Origin: a virus
DNA: 35,464 nt
Strand: one strand, 5' to 3'
Virus record (IMG/VR): IMGVR_UViG_3300031862_000018
Coordinates: 1 to 35,464 of that record
The notes under the pieces were generated by a model that did no database searches, was not told where the DNA came from, and saw only the letters and a program-made list of their open reading frames with translations. The position numbers and the translations under genes were made by a program. Below are positions 15,490 to 22,937 of this stretch, piece by piece (the first letter of the stretch is position 1; each line of letters opens with the position of its first letter).

Positions 15490-17232
15490 GTGGCATGGCA
15501 ACCAACGGGAGACATGGAATATGGGCAAATGCCCGGAGGTGGCTATTATGTCGGCAATATGGAATTTGGACAATGCCCTTATGTCGGATTTTATTCGCCT
15601 CCATATTATGAAATTAAGGGAATAGAAATGTTGAAAACAAACATACCTCGATACAAATATTGGATTTCAGATTATCCCAATCTTGATCCCCGGGCTGAAG
15701 GTCAGGTAATTCCCGAGGTATATGGCGATATTCATAATATTACTCCGATTTGTGTTGATACGATTGCGGGAAAGTGGAAGATTGCCCGGCGTGAAATTAA
15801 GGCTATAGATGCGGTGCGTGATGGAGAAACAACGCTAGTTGCCGGAACAGATTATACGACCGACCTCGTGCATGCTGAATTTACAATTTTACAAACACCT
15901 TACTTGTCACCAAGCACAACATATTATTTTTCAATTGAAGGCGACTGGACAATTAACGGCACTGACTTTATTCGTGTCTGTAGAAATACGGGATATGCAA
16001 ATGGGCAGTCATATAATATCGATGACGCAAATGTTTGGACGCCCTCAGCTTCAGATATATTGTTTGTCATCTTTGGAAAGGAGAATCTTGAAGATGCTGA
16101 ATCCGTGATGCTTGATTGGGGCCTTGAGGGCGAAGATTGGCATTATGGTTCTGGTTGGGGTGGTTGGGATAATGGTCTACCACTTCGAGATAACGCTGCC
16201 CACACAAGGCTCGGACAAAGCTTTACAAATGGTGTCACAGGATTCTATGTTACAAAAATCCAGATATATTGGCTTGGTTACGGTACGGTTACCGGCAACA
16301 TTAAGATTAAAATATTTTCAACAATAGCCCCGAGTGAGACACAAGTAGGCTGTTCATCCTATGCATTGGACGTGAATGGTTCGAACCAAGCTCTTAATTT
16401 TCCCCAGCGAGGCACCCCATCAGAACTTCTAGCTGATGTTCAGGGATATATGTTAGGACAATTACCAACACTTTATCCAGGTAGCACGGTTTTGATGGAT
16501 AATGTCTCGGATATAATTCAGGACATATATGTCAATGTTTTAGGTGGAGCGATATCCGACCTTAATGCGACAGATTTTTCAGCATTAAAAACAGCAAGAA
16601 CTGAAGCTCTTGTAGTCTATTTGAATGAAGAAGTGGAATTTGGCAATCTTTTACAGAAGTTTGAAGCCGGGCAATTATTCAAATTTCTTCCAAATCTTTC
16701 AAATCAATTCACGGTTAAATATTATGCTTCGGGCGAACCGGCGGGCACGCCTCATTTGCGGGATGAAGATTTTGTAAAGGGAACATTCAAAATGACCCGA
16801 AACTGGCAGGCTATTTTTCAACGGGTGCAAGTGAAATATTATCAAAATCCCTCCTCGCAAGAATGGCAAATAGTGGAAGAGATCTCAAATATAGCACAAT
16901 ATGTCTATCGAAATCAGAAGACACTACAAATAGAGACTTTTTTGAAAGATAAAACGGCGGCCACACAACTGGCGAAAGATTATCTGGGCACTGATGCGAC
17001 ATCATCCCGGAAAGTGAATCTTCAGCAACCACAGATTATTTTAGAATTTGAAAATCTTGAATGCCTTAATTGGGACAAAATTCCCGCCGAGAAAAATAAA
17101 ATCACCAGAACTCGGGCAATGAGTGCAAGTGGCAACCTTAATGGCATCCTTTTTAGGCTTTTCGAGATTGAAAAAATAATATCAAGCGGGAATTGTAGAA
17201 TTAAGGCTATTCTCGATAGTTTGACATATTAG
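15490..17232 (+). CDS. Tail tip hub / host-contact protein
   Basis: 580 aa, GTG start 15490 with AGGAG upstream. An N-terminal near-duplicate motif (MEYGQMPGGGYYVG then MEFGQCPYVGFY) precedes a hub-like domain with YPNLDPRAEG and IPEVYGDI (~65-95). The middle (~210-300) carries a Gly/Trp-rich lectin-like stretch (WGLEGEDWHYGSGWGGWDNG). The C-terminal half (~330-580) has GDVSDI-type and FLKDKTAATQLAKDYLG segments resembling baseplate/tail hub proteins of siphophages. It is the largest tip protein and probable baseplate core. No lytic motif seen. Confidence 0.65.
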   Translation: MAWQPTGDMEYGQMPGGGYYVGNMEFGQCPYVGFYSPPYYEIKGIEMLKTNIPRYKYWISDYPNLDPRAEGQVIPEVYGDIHNITPICVDTIAGKWKIARREIKAIDAVRDGETTLVAGTDYTTDLVHAEFTILQTPYLSPSTTYYFSIEGDWTINGTDFIRVCRNTGYANGQSYNIDDANVWTPSASDILFVIFGKENLEDAESVMLDWGLEGEDWHYGSGWGGWDNGLPLRDNAAHTRLGQSFTNGVTGFYVTKIQIYWLGYGTVTGNIKIKIFSTIAPSETQVGCSSYALDVNGSNQALNFPQRGTPSELLADVQGYMLGQLPTLYPGSTVLMDNVSDIIQDIYVNVLGGAISDLNATDFSALKTARTEALVVYLNEEVEFGNLLQKFEAGQLFKFLPNLSNQFTVKYYASGEPAGTPHLRDEDFVKGTFKMTRNWQAIFQRVQVKYYQNPSSQEWQIVEEISNIAQYVYRNQKTLQIETFLKDKTAATQLAKDYLGTDATSSRKVNLQQPQIILEFENLECLNWDKIPAEKNKITRTRAMSASGNLNGILFRLFEIEKIISSGNCRIKAILDSLTY

Positions 17233-17244
17233 AAGAGGGAATTT

Positions 17245-17484
17245 ATGAATGACGAAATAATTCTTACGTTCAGTCAACGCATGGCAATTCAATTGACAAG
17301 GGAAAGAGCTCAAGATGTGGCAAAGCTCGCTCAGGAGGCAAATTCTCAATATTTAAACATTCTGAATAAAATCGCAATCGAGGCTGGTATAAAAAAAGAA
17401 GAGTTGGCGAACTGGCAACTGAATGAGGATGAAACAAAATTCAGAAAACTAGAAAGCGCAGAAGAGGAAAAAAAAGATAAATGA
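17245..17484 (+). CDS. Small helical protein, paralogue of 31492-31767
   Basis: 79 aa, ATG 17245 with AGAGGG upstream. Mostly helical and charged, with a C-terminal Glu/Lys run. It shares DEIILxFSQ-x2-AI-x-L at the N-terminus, then an A-x-EAG-x3-EEL-x2-WQLN-x-D-x-TKF core with the protein at 31492-31767, so the two are clear paralogues. Here the gene lies between the tail hub and the fibre; the other copy precedes the lysozyme. Function unknown. Confidence 0.75.
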   Translation: MNDEIILTFSQRMAIQLTRERAQDVAKLAQEANSQYLNILNKIAIEAGIKKEELANWQLNEDETKFRKLESAEEEKKDK

Positions 17485-18548
17485 ATATCGGCGAAAGATT
17501 CTTGCGAGAGAGAGAATTTAATCTTCGACTCAAATATTTAGATAAACAAATTTCCGCGTTAAGAATTGCCTTGAAGTCCGAACTTGGAATTGGGGCAGGG
17601 TCTGGAGCAGGTTGGAGTACGGTAACGCCACCGCTGGAAGTAGTTGGGTCAGCCATTTCTTTAGCTGGATTGGGAACGCTTGGTACGGCAAATTATCTTC
17701 CTGGAGTCAATGCCGCAGGAAATGCTTGGGAGTATAAGCAACTTCTGGGTACGACGAACCAGATAACCGTAACTCATGCGGCAGGTTCAATAACGTTGGC
17801 CGCACCGCAGGATTTGCATACAGGGGCAGGCCCTACTTTCGACCATGTTCATCTGACGAGTGGGGTGATATCTACAGGTTCAATTAAAGTTACTACGGAT
17901 GGAGTAAAATTTGAGCTCTATGAAAATGACGTACCTGAAACAGATGGCTACCTGAAACTGCAAAACTCAACTACATTACCAGGAGTTTTTGGACCTATAT
18001 TTTCTGGAAAATCAAACTATAGTTCTATCGCTGGACTATATCTTGTCGGTGACACTACTGATGATGCGGGTACAGCACCTATAGTCTCGATATCTGTAAG
18101 ACAAAATAGTACTACGGTTGTTAATAGACCTCTTTTTAGTATTATTAACTACGCAACTTACCGAATGAAAGTTCTCCCTTTAGGAGAAATGCAAACACTG
18201 GCTTCAGATAGAGCAGCTTCGCCAGTTTATTGTACGAATCCTCTCAACTTTTTTGGCTATAACGCTTCCAAGGCGGATGATGCGATTATATATCTTCCTC
18301 CTGTGACCACTAACGGTTTTGGGGTAGTGATAGCCAGTCCTTCTGGAGCAACGATAGCAGAGAGAACTCAATTTTTTGTAGACAATGATGGCGATGTTAC
18401 ACTCATAAACAATTCAACGAATGTGGTTGCGAACGCTGATACAGACACCAAACTTTGCATCGGGACAGCAGCAGCACAAGAACCGCTTCAAATCAAGAAT
18501 AGACTTGGAGGAACAAGAATTTTGAACGTCCTTTTTTGGTACGACTGA
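17481..18548 (+). CDS. Tail fibre / receptor-binding protein candidate
   Basis: 355 aa, start overlapping the previous stop. The N-terminus (~1-30) is a charged helix, then a Gly/Ser/Thr-rich beta region with 'LAAPQDLHTGAGPTFDHVHLT', a motif (QDLxTxxxPTFxxxxLT; given here as AAPQDLHTGAGPTF) that is common at the shaft of phage fibres. The C-terminal ~200 residues are low in charge, with short beta strands suited to a trimeric head. Its stop overlaps the next ORF's upstream region. Role in receptor binding is inferred. Confidence 0.7.
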   Translation: MNIGERFLREREFNLRLKYLDKQISALRIALKSELGIGAGSGAGWSTVTPPLEVVGSAISLAGLGTLGTANYLPGVNAAGNAWEYKQLLGTTNQITVTHAAGSITLAAPQDLHTGAGPTFDHVHLTSGVISTGSIKVTTDGVKFELYENDVPETDGYLKLQNSTTLPGVFGPIFSGKSNYSSIAGLYLVGDTTDDAGTAPIVSISVRQNSTTVVNRPLFSIINYATYRMKVLPLGEMQTLASDRAASPVYCTNPLNFFGYNASKADDAIIYLPPVTTNGFGVVIASPSGATIAERTQFFVDNDGDVTLINNSTNVVANADTDTKLCIGTAAAQEPLQIKNRLGGTRILNVLFWYD

Positions 18549-18556
18549 GGAAAAAA

Positions 18557-19615
18557 ATGGAACACCCAAAATTTTCGTTCGGGCTTTTAGACCTTCATTC
18601 AAGGTCCCACAAATACTCTGATGATGAACTTGAAAAATTGGCCACCTGGCTTCGTGCGGTAGATTGCAGATATCTCCGGCTTCTTCCCGCATGGAAGACA
18701 AATTTGCCGTATAAAAAAGGAGCCGATGGCCTATTTGATTGGAGAAAGAAAAACCCCATCTTTGAAAGTGAGCTTAAACGGGTCGCCCATAGATTCAGGA
18801 AGCATGGGATTGATATCTGGTTCGACCTTTTCGATGCCTGCTCGAATAGAATCGAATATCCCTGGTCGTGGTGGCTTCATAACAAACAGGGGATCCATGG
18901 GATTTATGATTATTCGCAAAGCGCCATTGAGCACTTCAAATATGATTGGATCGATTGGTTGTTTGACATTCTGCCGAATAAGCGGACGCTTTGGGGGTTA
19001 GGCAACGAGCTCCAGATTGGCAACGATGATAATCCTCCAGCTATAAACGAGTGGTGTTTGAAATGGCTCATACCGATTGCTCAATATCTCATCGAGAAAG
19101 GAGCAAGAAGACCGCTTTATTATTCGGCGGGTATGAAGCCGGGCGGAACGCAGAATCATATTGCGGGATGGTTAAGCGATGAGGTGCCCGAAGCTGGATT
19201 CAAGGCAACCGATACGGTCGCTATTGTTCATGGTATAGGAACTGCCAAGATGTGGCAGAAAAATATTGTGGATAAAAACATCTTGAGTGCGCGGCGCCTT
19301 TATGGAATTTCTGATGACGGTGTCGGCTGCAATGCCGAGACGACGGTGCCTCCCGAGTGTAAGGGTAATTGCGAGACCGATGACGGACAAAGATGCAAGG
19401 CAAACTCTAAATGCCGGACTGAAGCTGTCAAGGCGGTCAAGGCAACCTTGAAACCGAACCCGGTTTGTCCCCAGGAAAGGCTTGTCATGGTGGAATTTCT
19501 ACCTGCCGAAATAGCGATGGACTATCGGCACATTATCAACGACCTGGATTTCAAGGCAAGCATAGAAATCTATGCCAAGATAAGAAGAGAGATTTATGGC
19601 GAGAGATTTGCGTAA
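18557..19615 (+). CDS. Glycoside hydrolase-like TIM-barrel protein (clan GH-A type), tail-associated
   Basis: 352 aa from ATG 18557, with GAGG 7 bases ahead; the more upstream frame start lacks an SD. TIM-barrel pattern: CRYLRLLPAW (~37), GIDIWFDLFD (~84-93), LWGLGNELQ (~145-153) where Asn150-Glu151 is the acid/base pair of clan GH-A, ...PLYYSAG, and a late LVMVEFLPAE with the candidate nucleophile Glu. A Cys-rich insert lies at ~270-300. It is the last gene of the structural block, where a capsule or wall polysaccharide depolymerase is expected. Substrate unknown. Confidence 0.65.
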   Translation: MEHPKFSFGLLDLHSRSHKYSDDELEKLATWLRAVDCRYLRLLPAWKTNLPYKKGADGLFDWRKKNPIFESELKRVAHRFRKHGIDIWFDLFDACSNRIEYPWSWWLHNKQGIHGIYDYSQSAIEHFKYDWIDWLFDILPNKRTLWGLGNELQIGNDDNPPAINEWCLKWLIPIAQYLIEKGARRPLYYSAGMKPGGTQNHIAGWLSDEVPEAGFKATDTVAIVHGIGTAKMWQKNIVDKNILSARRLYGISDDGVGCNAETTVPPECKGNCETDDGQRCKANSKCRTEAVKAVKATLKPNPVCPQERLVMVEFLPAEIAMDYRHIINDLDFKASIEIYAKIRREIYGERFA

Positions 19616-19741
19616 TATTAATCAATTGATCAAAAATGTGTCTATCCTCAATTTGAAATAAATCCTTTCATTTAAGGCTTATCCTAAAACTGCGTCCAAA
19701 ATGCGACTAAAATTCTTCTTTGCCATTCAGTGCCTTTCGGC

Positions 19742-19783
19742 GATTTTCCCCTTGGTTTTCCTCATATAAACTGATTTTCCCCT
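19742..19783. repeat. Two direct repeats GATTTTCCCCT, 31-bp spacing, next to attP core
   Basis: Copies at 19742-19752 and 19773-19783, start-to-start 31 bases, i.e. about three helical turns, ending 10 bases before the tRNA-like core. Phased repeats flanking a core are expected of arm-type integrase or excisionase sites; the role is inferred. Confidence 0.55.
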
Positions 19784-19792
19784 GAAGAATCC

Positions 19793-19840
19793 ACAGGACT
19801 TCGAATCCTGAGGTCGGGGGTTCAAATCCCTCCGGGCGCG
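19793..19840 (+). other. attP core: 3' half of tRNA-Arg(UCG)
   Basis: CAGGA (19794-19798) and TCCTG (19806-19810) enclose a 7-base loop CTTCGAA with anticodon TCG. Variable bases AGGTC are followed by a T arm (GGGGG-TTCAAAT-CCCTC, 19816-19832), then the acceptor strand CGGGCGC and discriminator G (to 19840). No D arm or 5' acceptor strand is present upstream, and no CCA follows, so it is a partial tRNA as expected for a phage attP that restores the host gene on integration. Adjacent to the integrase. Confidence 0.85.
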
Positions 19841-19937
19841 CTCTCCTATCCTCTTGAAACTTCAAAAGATAAATAATATTTTTATGTCCGGGCGATAAAA
19901 AATATCCTTAGGGCTGTGTCCAAGCAATGTGACTTAA

Positions 19938-20939
19938 TCAATCTTTTTCAAGAAGTTTCACGGCTTGCTTTTTCCTGTCCGGCGAGGTGTGGGAATAGAG
20001 TAAAGACGTCATACTAGACCCATGGCCAAGAATCTCCGCGATTGTCACGATATCCACGCCGGCGGCCAGAAGGCGCGTCGCGAATGTATGCCGGCAGAGG
20101 TGAAGATGAAAAGGAACGCCCGACCGCTTTCTTATTTGTTTGATTGTTCTCCGAAAAAGATCGGGCTGGTGCCGGTTCGGGATGTCAAAGACAAATTCAC
20201 CGGTTCGCGGTTGTTTAAAAATGATTTTTTTTGCCCGACCATTGATCGGGACCAGCCGCTGCTTCTCTCCTTTACCTCTTATCTCTATTTCCTCATCCCG
20301 CACGTTCCGCCACTTGAGATTCAGAATTTCAGATTTTCTAAGTCCGGTCATGAAGGCAAGTTCGATAAAATCGGGAATGATTTTCTGCGCGGGGGATTGA
20401 GCTGAGGAAGCCACTGCCATTGCCCCTGCCATGATCCTTTTTATATCTTCGGCGCTCAGGTCATGAATTTCCGGCCTCTCCTTGAAAAACTTGATCTTCC
20501 TGACCGGATTTTGGCCGTGGAATACTTCCCAATCTATGGCGCGATAAAAAAGACTTCTCAAAAGTTGACAATGGCGATTCACGGTGGCGCGGGACTTTTT
20601 GTTTTCCAAAAGCCAGGACCGCATTTTCTCGATATGGAAAGGTGAAATATCGCCAAGATAGTTCAGGTCAAGATTCTTGAAATATTCAATCATTCTGTCT
20701 AGGCGATATTTTTCCTCCCTGGCTGAGGTTGGTTTTTGGATTTTCGCCCAATCATAATACTGCGCTACGATTTCCTTAAGACCGATATCCCGGGACCGGC
20801 TGCCGCGTCTAAGCGATTCCGCGAGATCCCGAGCACGCTCAAGGGCAAGGCTGTACTCGTCAGTTTTAAGGGATCGTCGGATTCTCTTGCCGGAGATCCA
20901 GACGTCCAGCCAGAATCTTTTTCCCCGCTTCTTGATCAA
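19938..20939 (-). CDS. int: Tyrosine recombinase integrase
   Basis: 333 aa, TTG start (20939-20937) whose TTGA overlaps the stop of the 50-aa ORF upstream; the N-terminal KKRGKRFWLDVWISGKRI is the usual start of such integrases. A SAM-like core-binding domain is at ~50-150. Catalytic residues: R201 (FMTGLRKSEIL), a beta-hairpin Lys around 223-226, H280 and R283 (HLCRH), H306 (LGHGS) and nucleophile Y315 (LLYSH). It integrates the phage at attP (19793-19840), directly beyond its 3' end. Full-length and intact. Confidence 0.95.
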   Translation of the reverse strand: MIKKRGKRFWLDVWISGKRIRRSLKTDEYSLALERARDLAESLRRGSRSRDIGLKEIVAQYYDWAKIQKPTSAREEKYRLDRMIEYFKNLDLNYLGDISPFHIEKMRSWLLENKKSRATVNRHCQLLRSLFYRAIDWEVFHGQNPVRKIKFFKERPEIHDLSAEDIKRIMAGAMAVASSAQSPAQKIIPDFIELAFMTGLRKSEILNLKWRNVRDEEIEIRGKGEKQRLVPINGRAKKIIFKQPRTGEFVFDIPNRHQPDLFRRTIKQIRKRSGVPFHLHLCRHTFATRLLAAGVDIVTIAEILGHGSSMTSLLYSHTSPDRKKQAVKLLEKD

Positions 20940-21088
20940 GACATCTCTTGCTGTTTGCTTTTTCCCGGCCTTCGTTTTTTGTCTCTGATAATCCTTGGCT
21001 CTATCAGCGGCGGAGGCTCGCCTTTTTCTGGCCAGAGAAAATCGACTCTTTCGCCGGTCTTTTTATCGACTTGGATGATGTATTTCAT
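20936..21088 (-). CDS. Small ORF coupled to the integrase start
   Basis: 50 aa on the minus strand, ATG 21088-21086 and TGA 20938-20936, so its stop overlaps the integrase TTG as TTGA. Rich in Lys, Arg, Glu and Pro, with no known domain. Upstream of its ATG there is no convincing SD. The exact overlap suggests translational coupling or a leader for int rather than chance. It could also act as an excisionase-type accessory; not recognised. Confidence 0.5.
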   Translation of the reverse strand: MKYIIQVDKKTGERVDFLWPEKGEPPPLIEPRIIRDKKRRPGKSKQQEMS

Positions 21089-21120
21089 TTTGGTTATTAT
21101 TTTTCAAAGGTGACAAGGCA

Positions 21121-21324
21121 TTATTTTTTTATGAGTGATTCAATATTTAAACCCGCAATTCCGCCCATTATTAAAAAAATACAAACAGCCGTGATGATAA
21201 CCGTTGCGGCAGCCATAATTTTAAGTAAAACTGCCCCTGATTCTACGGGTTTATCTTTTAAAAGCAATTCCCACATTCTGGTAAAAATATAGGCACCGAT
21301 CATTAAACCTATTGCTTGGATCAT
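21121..21324 (-). CDS. Two-transmembrane small membrane protein in the lysogeny operon
   Basis: 67 aa with a strong AAGGAGGG SD ahead of ATG 21324. Hydrophobic segments at ~2-21 and ~33-57 form a hairpin with a charged loop (LLLKDKPVESG) between. Its start overlaps the repressor's stop, so it is co-expressed with the repressor in the prophage state. Inner-membrane location is read from the sequence; a superinfection-exclusion or lysogenic-conversion role is inference. No signal peptidase site needed. Confidence 0.7.
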   Translation of the reverse strand: MIQAIGLMIGAYIFTRMWELLLKDKPVESGAVLLKIMAAATVIITAVCIFLIMGGIAGLNIESLIKK

Positions 21325-21596
21325 AGTTCCCTCCTTTTTAATTTTTTCAATGCCTCATAATCAATAGTAATAAGACCCCTTTTTGTGGGACAAATATCTT
21401 CAATTTTTAAACCTAAAGCTCTTGCAATTTTATCTAAAGTTTTTAAAGTTGGATTTGCTTTAAATTGTTCTATTTTCCCTATAACCTTTTCTCCAACCTG
21501 GGCTTTTATAGCTAATTCTTTTTGGGTCAATCCTTGGTCTTTTCGTTCATTTGAAATACGTTTCCCAATATATTTTATAGCTTCTTTAAAGTCCAT
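21321..21596 (-). CDS. XRE-family HTH repressor (CI-like)
   Basis: 91 aa, minus strand. The N-terminal HTH (~10-65) reads RISNERKDQGLTQKELAIKAQVGEKVIGKIEQ and is the classic Xre/Cro fold (given in parts: RKDQGLTQKELAIKAQVG, KVIGKIEQ). The remainder, with LDKIARALGLKIEDI, completes the five-helix domain, and a short basic tail follows. No LexA-like protease domain. It faces the rightward early genes and precedes the membrane protein and integrase, as expected of the lysogeny regulator. The SD (AGAGGAG) is ~14 bases from ATG 21596. Confidence 0.85.
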   Translation of the reverse strand: MDFKEAIKYIGKRISNERKDQGLTQKELAIKAQVGEKVIGKIEQFKANPTLKTLDKIARALGLKIEDICPTKRGLITIDYEALKKLKRREL

Positions 21597-21620
21597 TTGG
21601 GAAATTAAAACTCCTCTTAA

Positions 21621-21626
21621 ATTATA
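21621..21626 (-). promoter_or_regulatory. Possible -10 box of the repressor promoter
   Basis: Read on the minus strand, TATAAT lies at 21626-21621, 25 bases upstream of the repressor ATG and just before its AGAGGAG. No convincing -35 is seen at 16-18 bases, so activity may be weak or need activation. Confidence 0.4.
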
Positions 21627-21722
21627 CTAAAATATTTTGATATATTTCATCTATTTTTTATTAATCTATATAACTTAAAGATAATAATATAATTAAACAT
21701 GAAAATAAATTTAAAATAACTC

Positions 21723-21750
21723 TTGACTTTTTATAAATAGATATTATAAT
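21723..21750 (+). promoter_or_regulatory. Rightward early promoter (sigma-70 type)
   Basis: TTGACT (21723-21728), 16-base spacer, perfect TATAAT (21745-21750). The predicted start is near 21757, about 20 bases before the HNH gene ATG (21778). The region is very AT-rich. A perfect palindrome covers the -10, so repression by a bound dimer is expected. Confidence 0.8.
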
Positions 21751-21755
21751 ATCTA
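21738..21755. promoter_or_regulatory. Perfect 18-bp palindromic operator candidate
   Basis: TAGATATTATAATATCTA is identical on both strands and contains the TATAAT -10. Its position over the promoter and opposite the repressor gene makes it the obvious repressor operator. I saw no second copy in the repressor-early intergenic region. Confidence 0.65.
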
Positions 21756-21777
21756 CATGGTTCTCAAAGAGGATATA

Positions 21778-22212
21778 ATGGATATTAAAAAATCTCTTGT
21801 TCAGACAGGAAAGCACGCGGGAGAAAAAAATGGTATGTGGAAAGGCGGGGTAGCAGAATATCCTAATCATTTTATTTTAAAAAAAAGGCGCCTTGAGATT
21901 CTTAAGCGAGCAAAGGGTAAATGCGAAATATGTGGGGAATCTGCTTATGAAGTACATCATATAGATTTTTCTAAAAACAATCATTCGTTAGATAACCTCA
22001 TTTATCTTTGTCGCAATTGTCATCTTGCACTTCATATGCCCGAAGCTAGACCAGGAAGGCCAGCAAAAATTTTATATAAAGGAATGACCGCAAAAGAAAT
22101 TCGCCAAAAAACGGGCCTATCTTTTGCTACCATATACAAATTTATAAGAGGCGAAAAATTAAGGGTTGGAAATTTAGATAAAATTAATTTGGTAGTCGGA
22201 GATGGAAATTGA
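21778..22212 (+). CDS. HNH endonuclease fused to a C-terminal HTH
   Basis: 144 aa from ATG 21778 (SD AGAGG), preferred to ATG 21757, which lies at the transcription start and has no SD. Zinc-finger/HNH core: CEICGESAYEVHHID (~47-61) and NLIYLCRNCH (~70-79), with both Cys pairs and the His pair present. The C-terminal part (~100-140, MTAKEIRQKTGLSFATIYKFIRG) is a homeodomain-like HTH similar to that of 22393-22755. It is the first early gene, far from the terminase with which phage HNH proteins are often associated, so a DNA-targeting or regulatory role is likely. Confidence 0.8.
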   Translation: MDIKKSLVQTGKHAGEKNGMWKGGVAEYPNHFILKKRRLEILKRAKGKCEICGESAYEVHHIDFSKNNHSLDNLIYLCRNCHLALHMPEARPGRPAKILYKGMTAKEIRQKTGLSFATIYKFIRGEKLRVGNLDKINLVVGDGN

Positions 22213-22385
22213 CTATCCAACTCTTGACCAAAAAGCAGGTAGCTGAATTTCTTCATGTTTCCATCGACACCATAGACAACTATTGCAAAAAGCGGCTCCT
22301 GCCATTCATCCAACTTCCCGGAGGTAAGCGATTCAATCCCATTGACCTCAATAACTTCATAGAACGTCGGAAATTCCAAAGGTAA
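22209..22385 (+). CDS. AlpA / excisionase-like small HTH protein
   Basis: 58 aa, TTG start overlapping the HNH stop as TTGA, with GGAG 7 bases ahead. The sequence LTKKQVAEFLHVSIDTIDNY...RLLPFIQLPGGKRFNPIDLNNFI is the 'HTH_17' excisionase/AlpA winged-helix pattern (helix-turn-helix ~6-25, wing ~30-42, shown in parts). Such proteins bend DNA or regulate integrase genes, so this is the best candidate for Xis of the attP at 19793. It is short and easily missed by length cutoffs. Confidence 0.75.
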   Translation: MTIQLLTKKQVAEFLHVSIDTIDNYCKKRLLPFIQLPGGKRFNPIDLNNFIERRKFQR

Positions 22386-22392
22386 TTTATCC

Positions 22393-22755
22393 ATGTCACA
22401 ACAAGATTTAGCACTCAATCCAGGAATTGGCAATCTAAAAAACAACAGGATTTCTGGATTCCAAATGTATCTCTACACGATGTTTATCACAATGAAAAAA
22501 TGGCGGACTGATGACATCGCTAAAAAAATGGGAATTTCTAGTGATACCCTTTATAGATATATTCGAGGGGATAAAAATTTTCCTTTTGATAGATTCCTGG
22601 ATTTCTTAAAAGCGACAGGCGATTTAGACTATCTCAAATTTATAGCTAATGAAGTTGGATGCACTTTAATCCAGAAAATTAAAAGTGAACGGTTTGCCAA
22701 GGATTTGGCGGAAATCGGAAGACTTCTAACCGAAAGTGCCAGCAACAAACAATGA
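22393..22755 (+). CDS. HTH regulator, CII-like early protein
   Basis: 120 aa, ATG 22393 with AAAGG upstream. Residues ~36-70 (WRTDDIAKKMGISSDTLYRYIRG) form an HTH, and the rest is mostly helical, with a C-terminal helix. Size and gene order (third early gene after the repressor-controlled promoter) fit the phage CII/YmfL-type regulatory group, but I cannot assign one. It overlaps the next gene by ATGA. Probable transcription activator of lysogeny or late genes. Confidence 0.6.
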   Translation: MSQQDLALNPGIGNLKNNRISGFQMYLYTMFITMKKWRTDDIAKKMGISSDTLYRYIRGDKNFPFDRFLDFLKATGDLDYLKFIANEVGCTLIQKIKSERFAKDLAEIGRLLTESASNKQ

Positions 22756-22937
22756 TGATTAAAAGACCAAAAATAAAAAACGATCTAAAAAAAATGCTGG
22801 ATTACAACGCAATGCTTGCTATCGAGCTTTACAAAGAAAGGAAAAAAATAAGGGAACGATGGGAGGGAGAAATAGAAAGAAGGCTTGCCATAATTGAGCA
22901 ACATTTAGAGATTTTCAAGCCGGGAATAAATAAATGA
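22752..22937 (+). CDS. Small coiled-coil early protein
   Basis: 61 aa, ATGA-overlapped with both neighbours. Highly charged, with a helical run of Lys/Glu/Arg (YKERKKIRERWEGEIERRL) that suits a short coiled coil. No motif. The tight overlaps imply one transcript with the HTH genes. Function unknown. Confidence 0.55.
   Translation: MMIKRPKIKNDLKKMLDYNAMLAIELYKERKKIRERWEGEIERRLAIIEQHLEIFKPGINK

Larger units (their letters stand above)
19616..19937. other. Intergenic attP region (no gene)
   Basis: About 320 bases between the last tail gene and the integrase, convergent orientation. It holds the tRNA-like core (19793-19840), two copies of GATTTTCCCCT 31 bases apart, and the palindrome ATCAATTGAT near 19621. 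I see no credible coding frame, no T-tailed terminator hairpin and no complete tRNA. Confidence 0.7.

Noticed and set aside
19793-19840. A functional phage-encoded tRNA-Arg
   Set aside because: There is no 5' acceptor strand or D arm within the ~40 bases upstream and no CCA; only the 3' half is present, as in an attP.
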